Assembly: GCF_052857255.1 (NCBI RefSeq)
Contig: NC_135505.1
Span: 29,104,499-29,168,498 of the forward strand
Source of the DNA: Amblyomma americanum
Taxonomy: Eukaryota > Arthropoda > Arachnida > Ixodida > Ixodidae
Length of the DNA stretch: 64,000 nucleotides
Direction: 5' to 3'
A model generated the notes under the pieces. The model saw nothing but the letters and a program-made list of their open reading frames with translations. It was not told the DNA's origin and did no database searches. The translations under genes and the position numbers were made by a program. Positions 1-13,276 of the stretch are shown here, one piece after another (positions within the stretch are counted from its first letter, which is position 1; each line of letters begins with the position of its first letter).

Positions 1-1813
1 CTATTGTAGAATATCCTTTACGAAAGCCTGCCTGATCATTTGATAGATTAAAGTCTAACGTTGCCCTGACTCTATTAGCGATTACCTTAGTAAATACTTT
101 GTAGGCAACGGATAGTAAGCTGATCGGTCTGTAATTTTTCAAGTCCTTGGCGTCTCCCTTCTTATGAATTAAGATAATGTTTGCATTCTTCCAAGCTTCT
201 GGTACAGTCGAGGTCATAAGGCATTGCGTATACAGGGTGGCTAGTTTTTCTAGCACGATGTCCCCTCCATCCTTCAACAGATCTGCTGTTACCTGATCTT
301 CCCCAGCTGCTTTTCCCCTTTTCATTGCTTCTAAGGCTTTCTTTACTTCATCTTTCGTTACTGGCGGGATGACGCATTGCTGTGCACTGCTGTCTTTCTC
401 ATTAGCGTTCTGATTACATTGGCTACTGTACAGGTCTGTGTAGAACTCTTCGGCTACGTTAACTATCTTATCCATATTGCTAATGACATTGCCCTGCTTG
501 TCTCTTAATGCATACATCTGGTTTTTACCTATGCCTAGTTTCCTCTTCACTGTTTTTGGGCTACCTCCGTTCTTTAAAGCATGCTCGATTCTCTCCATAT
601 TAAACTTCCTTATGTCGGCTACCTTGCGCTTATTTATTAACTTTGATAGCTCCGTTAGTTCTATTCTATCGGTAGTGTTAGATGCCTTCATGTTTTGGCG
701 CTTCTTAATCAGATCTTTCGTCACCTGAGATAGCTTCCCGGTATCCTTTCGAACTGTCCTGCCGCCTACTTCTACTGCGCACTCCGTAATTATTGATGTC
801 AGGTTATCGTGCATTGAATGAACATCAAGATCATCTTCCTCAGTTAAAGCCGAGTATCTGTTTTGCAGCGCTATCCTAAACTCCTGTGCTTTCCCTCTTA
901 CGGCTAACTCGTTAATGGTCTTCTTCTTCGCTAGCTTCTTCCGTTCCCTCTTCAAGTCTAGGCTAATTCTAGACCTTACCATTCTATGGTCGCTGCAACG
1001 CACCCTTCCGAGGACTGCCACATCCTGAATGATGCCAGGTTTAGCGCATAGTATGAAGTCTATTTCATTTTTAATCTCACCATTGGGGCTCTTCCAGGTC
1101 CACTTCCTGTTTTCTCGTTTGCGGAAGAAGGTATTCATGATCCGTAAATTATTTCTATCCGCGAATTCGACTAATAACTCTCCCCTGCTATTTCTAGAGC
1201 CTATTCCATAGTCACCTACCGCGTGGTCGTCAGCCTGCTTCTTGCCCACCTTCGCATTGAAGTCGCCCATCAGTACAGTGTACTGCGATTTTACTCTATT
1301 CATTGCTGATTCTACGTCCTCATAGAAGCTTTCAACGGTCTGGTCATCATGGCTGGATGCTCACGGGCTTTCGAACCTTATCAATGCTCCCACTCGCATA
1401 ACCTGCACTACACCCTCCTCTCTAGACATCATCGTTACTCGCTTCGAAGTTTCCAATGCAAAGGCTGGCACATTTCTATCAGGCACTTTCAGCTTGTACC
1501 TCCTATTCAGCCTAATTACTATAGCTGCGACCCTCTCGTTAATACTGTAGAACTCCTCTACGTTGCCAGCTATATCCTTATTAATGAGGAAACCCACACC
1601 TAGTTCTTGTCTACCCTCTAACCCGCGATAGCACAGTATGTGTCCGTCCTTTAGTACTGTATACGCCTCACCTGTCCTCCTAACTTCGCTAAGCCCTATC
1701 AGATCCCATTTAATTCCCGCTAGTTCCTCAAACAGCACTACTAGGCTAGCCTCACTAGCTAAAGTTCTAGCGTTAAACGTTGCCAGGTTCAGATTCCAAT
1801 GGCGGCCTGTCAG
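1..1813 (-). mobile_element. RTE-clade LINE, 5' part (endonuclease to start of RT), cut by window edge
   Basis: Read on the minus strand this is an APE-type non-LTR retrotransposon polyprotein of the RTE clade. It starts near 1810 with WNLNLATFNARTL, typical of the endonuclease N terminus. It then has GLSEVRRTGEAYTVLKDGH (about 1680-1630) and, after a foreign patch at 1356-1485, the catalytic-type block VLMGDFNAK (about 1275-1250), a CSDHRMVRSR block near 980, a linker, and the first RT motifs NYRPISLL (about 145-120) and NDQAGFRKGYSTI (about 45-1). From 1355 to 1 I find no stop codon, so apart from the patch this copy is young. The rest of the RT lies outside the window. Diverged sister copies are at 59150-60788, 54536-54860 and 62813-63145. 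RTE identity is confident; its 5' border with the next LINE near 1813 is approximate. Confidence 0.9.
1356..1485 (+). repeat. 130-bp patch of the neighbouring LINE inside the RTE endonuclease
   Basis: Bases 1361-1485 are identical to 2336-2460, in the endonuclease coding region of the LINE at 1838-4492. With the shared GATG at 1356-1359 (donor 2331-2334) the match is 129 of 130, with one mismatch at 1360. The RTE reading frame resumes on both sides (YKLKV before, SHDDQTVESFYEDVES after) but about 20 bases of RTE sequence (normally coding roughly VVQVYAPTS) are missing. The patch is in the sense orientation of the donor and antisense to the host RTE. It puts a stop in the RTE frame. Short shared bases at the joins (GATG, and CA at the other end) suggest template switching or microhomology repair. 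Confidence 0.93.
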
Positions 1814-1837
1814 AGAAACCAACAGAAGCATACGGGA

Positions 1838-4863
<3,026 letters not shown>

Positions 4864-4895
<32 letters not shown>
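4864..4895. repeat. (TA)n, right remainder of the array
   Basis: Sixteen TA units after the 3' end of the Ruka SINE, the continuation of the array at 4493-4620. Confidence 0.95.
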
Positions 4896-4897
<2 letters not shown>

Positions 4898-5889
4898 AGA
4901 GAGGGGGGGAAACGTAGTTTCGTCCGTGATATGGCCGTGAACAGATAGTCGGAATTGTAACGGGAGGCACTGTATATGCAGATAGGCGCGTAACAGAGTA
5001 CAGGAAAAGATACGAAGAGAAGTGAAAGTAAAAACGCGTCACGGGGCGCGTGGCTACAAGGCTATGTGTCGACCAGAGCGGCCGACAGAAGAGCTACGTT
5101 GCGAGGTTTACTGTGTCGCCTATCTTAGCTACATAACGCGGCGTCAGCAAATGAACATGCATACACGGGATTATTCAGTTCACATGCAATGAGTACTAAC
5201 ATGACATGTCGCAGATTTTGGAGAGCAATAATCAAAAAGCGAGATGCAAGACATATTCTATGAAACGCGTTGTTGCAACGCACCGCATAAGCAGCACCAT
5301 GCCTACATAATACTAAATCCAGAATGGAAACTTATCGTGCTATCTGCATGTTAAGCCCTAACATTAAAAAAATACAAACACATACTGCGATGTAAACCTG
5401 TCAAGGCACTCAAGAAGAAACGTGAATCATCGAACACGAACAGTGACTAGCATTTGAGTGTTAGAATGCAATGCAGCTCAGTTTTCCTGTATTTTCATTT
5501 GAGCCTGAAGACATTTAATTTAGGGATTCGATCAGACTGTGTCATTTCTCGGTGACGGTTAGATCTGAAGCAGGATTTAAGTACAGTAGCTGAAATCTCA
5601 TCAGACGACCGACTACTGAGCTAAACATGACTTAAAAGGGCTGAATTTCGAAGGAACTGAGCGTCGGCTCTGTGTTTGTTGAAGCGCAATCAAAAGGGTG
5701 CTTAAGGCTGACCTGCATGCTGCAAGTTTCATACTGCACATTGGAGTAGACAGATCACGTTTGCCCTTTCGCAGGTAAGTGGATGTTTACAGGAAAGCAT
5801 GACCCATTTCTACTGACGCTGCCAGATGTGGTCAAGTACAGAAACACTGTACGGCGCCTCTTGTTACAAGAGTAGCATTCTATGGGTTA
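4896..5889. other. Anonymous DNA
   Basis: No coding frame, RNA gene or repeat that I can recognise. Confidence 0.6.
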
Positions 5890-6320
5890 CGGAGAATTGG
5901 TTTTCGATTATGTTATCTCGTAGGCTTCTCAATCTTCTGTAAACTGTTCTGAATGGCTCTACACATATGTTCGTCAGGCGATCGCTGCTGCTATGTTGTA
6001 CTTAACTCAGGTTGAACCCTTTTCGTTATCTCCATGTTTATGCCCCGTAGGTGAGTACCATGAATATACAGCTGCTATACACTTATCTTTTGAGTGATAC
6101 TGGTAACCTGCAATTCATGATCTGATAGAGCCTGTCAGTTGCGCTCCAAGCCGTTCTTATTATTTGAGTTATTTCATTCCCGCGACACGGATCAGCTGTC
6201 ACTACCTGCCCTAAGTAGACGCATTCCTTTACCACTTCCAGCACCTCGCTACCAATTGTGAACTGCTGTTCTCTTCTGAGGCGGTTGAGCATTACTTTGG
6301 TTTTCTGCATATTTTTAGAC
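5890..6320 (-). mobile_element. RTE LINE fragment, post-RT C-terminal region
   Basis: On the minus strand 6310-6083 encodes a frame starting QKTKVMLNRLRREQQFTIG with VYLGQVVTADP and LYQIMNCRLPVSLKR. This is the conserved segment after the RT domain of RTE elements. The frame then breaks, but recognisable sequence (FMVLTYG, about 6066-6045, followed by a degraded region) continues to about 5890. It differs clearly from the RTE family at 62235-62812, so it is an older or different subfamily. Both ends are truncated. Confidence 0.75.
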
Positions 6321-9277
6321 CAATCGTTCTGCCCTTCCTGTCTAGCTCACATAAGCGGTAATACAAAGGGCCACGTACACTGCTGTTTGAAGCGACAGCC
6401 AAAGCGTCATTTCAAGTTCAAGGAACCGCTGAAATTAGTACTCTTTGTCTCTTTTCGACTTCTGGTTGAGAAAAGAGCCGTGACCGAGTGTGCAGACGAC
6501 AGTTTTCATAAAAAGTTCGCGATTACTCATCCACTTTGCTCTCCACATTCGAGAAAGAAAATTACAACCCAGTTCGTGCTGTCCGCACCGCCAACTCACT
6601 GTCATGTTGGGATCAGAAAACCGTGTTGTTATATAGGTCTCAATGAATTGAAGGTGTTTGACAGCCTCAAGAAACAGGTGAAATGGATTGAAATGCATAA
6701 GCGAATGGAGGAAAGTTCTTTTGCTGAAACCGTTCGCCACACAGAATATCACATTTCCAAACTTTGGAAATATGGAGATAGAACATTTCCAAACTTTACA
6801 GATTTCAAAGTAAGCAGTTCGAATAACTATGAGCGCTCCATATGACAGCCATGCCGAAAAAAAGCCGGTGTCGGCGTTTCCGTCGGCGTGACGGAAAAGT
6901 TCGGACTAGCTGATTACTAGAGGCTCCCGCAGATGGCGTCAGCAACACCAGCAGCGCATCAGAAACCCCTGACCCTCGGGCTCTCGATCGGATTGCTAGT
7001 CATACACTGTACCGCTGCGCAACTCAGACACGTTCGTGCGGCTTGGTTGAAGGCCTTGAAGCTGAGCTTTATATCTAATTCGTTTGTTTTTCACATAGTG
7101 ATCGTGGTTGTCAAAGAGGAAGCAGTGTCCGTGCCTGCGTGGGCAAGAGGAACCGCTGTCACGTCGAACGCTCAAAGGCATGCTCAAAGTTTCCCCCAAT
7201 ATTTGAACTTTTTTTGCGACAGGAATAACACGTTTCCTTTTCCAACATTCATTGATTCGCCCATCACGGAACAACAAATATTATTATTTCTGACGCGCAT
7301 ATTCACGCTACAAACGACTGCGTTCGAACGCTCTACGCAAAGCGATCAACGGCACGCTGCATGAGAAAAAGGCCTTGTGGCGCCGGTATCACCACAGCAG
7401 ACGTCAGCTCGCACTTAAGTCGGAGCAGAAGTTCTGATGCCCACCTTGAGCCCCGCTTCTGAATTCAAGGGTGCATGTTTTAAACTTGCTGCTGAGAGAA
7501 AAAACTTTCACAGTGAGTTATCGCTAGATAGCTGCCTACGTCTCCTTCTCGTGTTAAAATTGCGCTCTCAAAGTTGGTCATATAAGTCCTTCCAGATTCA
7601 CTCTAAGACCGTAGTTATAACCACATCGGTATCATTTTTCCCTGAAAGAAGGCACTTAGCACACAACATTACCACACATTACTCTTACTTGACTTCGGTT
7701 GAGCTCTCCTGCAATTACAAGTTGCATACTCACACTGACTGCGTAGGCACCCTTGGTGGCTGTGGAAGAAGTGTCGCGGCTTTGCTCAAACTGACTCCTA
7801 ACAAGATGCGCGTTTATGATTTGAGTAACCTTACTTCGACGGCAGGGTTCATTATCTCAGCTGCTTAGTTTATTTAGTATTTAATGGCTGCAATTTCAGC
7901 GTTACAGTCATGCCCACTGCGGTTCACGCGGGAATTTTCGAAGACCTGCCTAGTGCGCATCTTACTGTTACGGATGTCCATTCGTGAATTTTGATTTTTA
8001 ATGACAAGTGCGAGAGATCATACCACTGTTGGGTAAATTTCCGCGAAATCGATTGGATGCGAGGATGAATTTGGCGGGGAAACTGTGCACTTTTAAACTG
8101 CTTGAAAAGAAAATTCTATAGAATTTTACCTTCGGTCAGGCCGGGCCCATTTCAAAGCACCAGCAGAAAAGCTACCTATGGACAGAAACATATATCCATT
8201 CCAAACAAAAATATCAGATGGCCGGAATTTCGAATGATAGCACCCTTTCCGAAACTTTCAATCACGACCAGGCAGCGAAATTGATGCAGTACTCGACACA
8301 AAGCTTTCTTTGTTTGGTGTGCCAAATCCGTAGCGTACACCCGGGAAGCCAGTATGACTGCATGCGGGAACACCTCGCGTCATTCATCTCATCTCTTCTG
8401 CCGAGAAAATGTGTCTTAATGGAGCTGATGGATCACATGGGACTACTGCCTAGTTTACCCTGCTGGAGCAAAGGCTTAGGCAAAGCGCATTAGGATTCGT
8501 GCCTAAGTCTGATTTCATGTAACGGTGCACTACGTATTGGTCCAAAACCACCCCCTAACCAGCAGTGTTTCCATGGCTCGCTGCTCAGGCTCCTCAAGTA
8601 GGACTACAACAAGGATTCCGTTTAATTAGCTTCCCTAGAAGCTGACGGCCGGTGGGCTTCATTTCTTCCATTGATTTATATTTTATGTTTATTGAAAGGA
8701 AAAGAAACGTTTCAACAGAGCTGAGGCATTGTGGCTGTTTCCCTGAGACTGAATACAGGGGCGAGAGAAATGAATCGTATAGAGAATACAAATTCTCTAC
8801 AACATTTTACCCAAAAAGCTTGAGGCAAAAAAAAAAATGCACCAGTGTGCCGTCCTCTGGGTCTCAGCGCTGAAGAATTGGATTTGCTCCATTCTGTGCA
8901 AGGGAGTCGCATACACAAAGTGAAAGAAGAAAGTTTTATGTTTCTTCTTAAAAACTAAAAGCGCTTGGTCTCTTAGGTGCATCGCGTTTTGCTTAGCTGT
9001 GTAAGATTGCATGCGTGGTAACTTTGTACGATTTAACTTTTTTTTTTTCATCTGAACCTCAGTTGAACCTTAGCAACTTCTGGTGGGATAAAAGCATTTC
9101 ACAACGGTAGATCTTAGTGCTGTTTCTCGAGACCTCGGCTTAGTACTGCGTAAGCGCTTCCTGCAACCATTGGCGGCATACAAGCTGGCACCGGCGCTAG
9201 TGGTCAACGCAAGAGGCTCAAATAAACAATTTTAAAAGAACGTCTTGCTAGGCAAGTTGGTAACTGTACATTTTTTT
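6321..9277. other. Anonymous DNA
   Basis: Several frames of 60-195 codons occur (longest 6258-6845 +) but overlap frames on the other strand, lack recognisable motifs and have no codon-like pattern. I see no repeat family here. Runs of A and T are common. Confidence 0.55.
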
Positions 9278-9380
9278 GGTTACAGGCGTGAAAACAGACA
9301 CAACACAAGGTAGAAAGACGGGACGGAGCGCTCCGTCCCGTCTTTCTACCTCGTGTTGTGTCTGTTTTCGCGCCTGTACC
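9278..9380. repeat. 103-bp near-perfect palindrome
   Basis: Two arms of about 51 bases meet with no spacer at AGCGCT (9327-9332). Only three differences between arms are visible (one extra T near 9281, and two C/T or A/G changes). It would fold into a long hairpin. The composition and order of blocks (CGCGAAAACAGACACAACAC, then AGAAAGACGGGACGG, then AGCGCT) resemble Penelope-like element ends in this window, so it may be two PLE ends joined head to head. Confidence 0.93.
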
Positions 9381-10300
9381 CAAATAGATGTCAAATAAAC
9401 AAGTTGGAAACCAGACACTTTTATAGGCTTTCTTTTTTTTGAAGCGATATTTACTGCCTAGGGCGTAAAGGGCGTATGCAATAATAGTTGAGAGAAACGG
9501 TTGCTTAAATGAACGAAAATAGGGTGGCACGATTTTGTTCCCAGAAATCATATTCGCGCCTCAAGGTCATCACGGTGCGGCAGTTCTGCGTGCGTACCAT
9601 GCATGCCCAAGGCCATCGTTATGCCCGTCGCACCTAGGCAGGTCTTCCTCGGCGCCTATGCTTCGCGCCAGCCGCACCAACGCCAAAGTCGTGTTGTTTA
9701 GCAGACGCACACTTACCGTCCGCAGACCTTGACCGAATCCACTGGTAGGAGGCCTCAACATCTGCATAAATTTTTCAGCGTTCACAAGAGGCTTTAACAG
9801 CAGTCCATAAAGCTGCATCTAGCTACTTGGAAACTGTGGGCGAACATGCTGGCATCAATCTAAGAGTTGATTTAGCAAAGCTGAATTTAAAACTGTGAAG
9901 ACACTGAACAAAGTTTTAATTTCTAACGATGATTTGTAGTATGGCAGCGTGTCACCCTTCGCGCCTGCTCAGTACTAAATTCAATGCTTAATCCGTGCAT
10001 TTCTCACTGAACAACCCTTCCGTAGTTTTATCCCAAACTGGGCCTGGAAGAACGGCGAGGCAAGGAGTCCTCCGTTATAGATCGCAGTGTGGCCAGACTC
10101 TGCTTCTCTCGCAGCGCTACTTCAAGGCTATAATGGGGGTGAACCGGTGAAAGCTACAGGCATTATGACCGCTGCGTAGACAGTTCGCATGCGCACCGTG
10201 TTAGGCGTCGCCGGTGCATTGGGCCACCCCCAAACACCCTATGTATGTCGTGGCCTGTAACTACGGTGCACAATCGGCAGGCTACCTCTCTTCGGAATAC
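9381..10300. other. Anonymous DNA
   Basis: No feature recognised. The open frames at 9535-9818 lie on both strands and look accidental. Confidence 0.55.
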
Positions 10301-10308
10301 GATGCAGC

Positions 10309-11228
10309 CACTGTTGGCAGTAACACGTTACAAGTAACGGCGTTACCGGTAACGCGTTACTTTGTTCGGTAACTTAGTAACGCACTCGTTACCATTTCAG
10401 AAATGTAACGGGTGACGTACTTACGTCAATATTTTTCTTTAACGTGAGGTTTCACGTTACTATAGTTACTTTTTATTCAAATCCCCCCTAGGACTCTTCT
10501 TCAGAAAAAAAAAGTGCCTGAAGTGATGTTGCAAATAAACAAAATGTACAGGCGCTCTCGACGACCCTTGTTGCATGTCAGACGAGATCTGCGGTTGACG
10601 GCGCGCCCAATTAAAGAAAAAGACAGAATACCCATTAGCAAAAAACACGTGCACGAGCACGCATTCACACACTTGCCTTCATCTACGTCCGAGTGGAAGC
10701 ACGCCCCGCATTTTGGAACGTCACTGTTTTCAGAATTACTGTAACTTTGTTGAGACTTCAGCGATGTTTTCTTTTTCAAGTTAGAATTGATGACAAAGTG
10801 TCATTTTGTGTTTTAATGAGACATTCAGAAAATGGCTTCATCAAGTGCCACAGAGTTAGAAGCCATCACATGTAACTATACAAGCAACTTTAGGACACTA
10901 TGACGTTGCTAAGATCCTGCACATTTTTACAAAGTATTCTAATTAAATTAGGATTTCGGATAAAATCGTTGTTTCGGCTGGAATTTTTAAGTGAAATATG
11001 AGCTTTATAAAATTGTTATCGTGCGTTCTTCTAGTGAAGACGCACTAATTAAAATTTATGGACATGGAGTAACGCCACAGTAACGTGCGGTACTTTACTT
11101 CGGTAACGGTAACGGTAATGCGCTACATTTTTTTGTAGCTAGCGTAGAGCTGTAACGCTCTCCTCTTTTGTTATCGTAACGAGTAACGTATTTAGTTACA
11201 TTTTTTTTCGGTAACGCCTACAACACTT
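10309..11228. mobile_element. hAT-type MITE (920 bp) with 8-bp target duplication
   Basis: The flanks are a perfect 8-bp direct repeat GATGCAGC at 10301-10308 and 11229-11236, the target-site length of hAT transposons. The termini are CACTGTTGGCAGTAAC on the left and, reverse complemented, AAGTGTTGTAGGCGTTAC on the right, close to the CAGTGTTGG-type hAT end. Subterminal DNA on both sides (10320-10465 and 11065-11225) is packed with GTAACG and its complement, giving much self-complementarity. The middle (10466-11040) encodes no transposase, so the element is non-autonomous. Confidence 0.85.
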
Positions 11229-11236
11229 GATGCAGC

Positions 11237-12483
11237 ACTATAAAACTGACTGACTGCGCTAGATTAGGTATTGTATCTATTATTGTTACTAAAGCGTAAA
11301 AAAATATGAAGGCAGTTGTTCTAGCGCTACTGCGAAGTACAGCGCATGACAAAAAGCGAACGGCCCGAGCAAGAGAGAGTGTTTTCTTCCCCTACCGCAC
11401 AACGGAACAAGCGCTGCATTGCATTGATTGCACGCCGTCCGTGCTCGATGCAACCGCCATAAGCAAAAAGTCTTGCATTGGCGCGGGGGTAAAGAAAAAC
11501 GAGTGCCGGTTGCAGGTGCACGTGAGCCCTCCAGCAGTTTGCCAAACAACCTGCTGCGAACGGTCTCCGCCTCTGAGTCATCCCCAGACTTCCGGCTACA
11601 GTTCGGCGAAGATCGGAAATTCTTCGACGGAGAGGGTTGCCCGGGCGCATCAGGCGGGGCACGAGCGCCGCATTGTACAGTTGGTGCACCGCTTTTGGCC
11701 GACCCGCCCATATCGCGCCACTGCCTCCTCTCTCAGCGGCATCGCCGTATGACAGGCGTGCAGTGTGAGCGAAAAGCATGCAAAGAACCCAAGGGTTCGT
11801 TCTGAGAAACTTACTGATGCAGTCGGCTGGACGATGCAAACAGAAGCGTTTTTATTCCGTACTAAATGTATTTATTAGCCCTGGCTAATAAATGTAAAAC
11901 TATACCAAATGAAGGTGCCAGTTGGCAGGAAGCTTTTATTATATTCACACGTCGCAGAGAAGTAGGCGCAGTTTGTGGGAGCAGCGCCAGCATCAGGACC
12001 ACAAAGGAGGTGAATGGAAAACATAGGTTTTAAAGTATCAATAAGTAAAGAATAATAAGAGCAAACGGCTATTGTTTAGAAGCTGCCCTCTCCTGAAATC
12101 GTCAAAAAAAAAAGCTCCTAGCCTACGCTGGATTCATCATATCAGTCTTCTATGTTACCATTTGGTTTTCATTCAATAAAAGGCACATTAACATACTACA
12201 ACAAGTACAGTAATTTCAGGTACATAGTCTGCACCAGGAGAATAATATGCAGGCAGAATTTTAGCTAAACATTGTTTGTTTGTTGTTCTTTTTTTTTTTG
12301 TCCTGGTGGCCCGCAGCTGCTATATATTCCACTGCTGCAGGTGCCCAAGTCGCGCAAAAAGGTCATTTCTACGCGTTTACTGCGTTGGATGTTTTGTCAA
12401 CGAGAAAAACGTACGTTATAGCCTGAAATCATTTGCCGTTACTAAAGAACCCAGTACCCTCATCTTCTCAATGTCCACGTAGC
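11237..12483. other. Anonymous DNA with a G+C-richer block (11330-11760)
   Basis: The block at 11330-11760 has open frames of 125-170 codons on both strands at once, the sign of stop-poor G+C-rich DNA rather than a gene. None has a recognisable motif. The rest is A+T-rich and empty. Confidence 0.5.
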
Positions 12484-13276
12484 ATATGCACTTCTTAACA
12501 CTTTTAGACAGGCTTAATCAAGAACCGTCACCATGAGATACAATTGGTTCGTTCACCCTTTAGGTCATTAGTTGGGGCTTTGAGCAGGATTTATTGTAAT
12601 CCCCAGAAATCCGCCACCCACTTTATTTTCATTCCAGCGGCACCTGCTCCGAGGCTATCCTTCTTAGTCGAGGCAGCGGCTGATGCCAGTAATACGTTTG
12701 GTTACAACCGGAACACAGCACAAGCAGGGAAAGTGATAATCACGCTGGGCCAAAGCTTGTTTCATGAAAAATTTCGGGAGCGAAAATTGTGCAATATCCC
12801 GTGCTTCTGTGCAGTGCGCACACCACTCAGTTTAATTATTTTCACATGTATTCCTGCCGGACTACTTACCCAGAAATTTCGGTGCAAACAAAGGTAGGCA
12901 GGTCCATCTGCAATATAATCTAACGGACTTTTTCGCTGAGCTTCTGGAAATAACTTAAATTCGCGGTCTTTGAAACCAAGAATATTTTACCCCAGGTATA
13001 ATGCTGAAAGAAAATCATTTCCAGGTAGGTATGTGCACTTTTCAACACTTTTAGATGCACTTAAACGGACAGTTTGAAAATTGCATCGTTTCCAATGGCC
13101 ATAAATGAAGGAAATAGTCTGCATCCTTTCATTATTAAAAGAACCACGATAGTTGGTTATGTTCACTTCACGCTTTACTGTCCACATGAACCCTGTTCAA
13201 CAAATAAATTTCCTTTGTTCCCCCTTCAGGTGGTTAGTTTGGGCTTTGAGCATTTTTTATTTTAATCCCATCTGTA
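12484..13276 (+). repeat. Diverged local duplication (two copies about 650 bp apart)
   Basis: Segments near 12484-12610 and 13030-13276 share, in the same order, TGCACTT followed by AACACTTTTAGA, and then a block TTAGTTxGGGCTTTGAGCA with TTATTxTAATCCC (about 12563-12605 and 13230-13270). The second copy carries about 100 extra bases between the two blocks. This is an old tandem duplication or two copies of an unknown repeat. Confidence 0.6.

Noticed and set aside
6258..6845. 195-codon plus-strand frame
   Set aside because: Starts inside an antisense RTE fragment and has no motif beyond it.
11306..11839. Four overlapping frames of 125-170 codons
   Set aside because: On both strands at once, no domain, no splice context.
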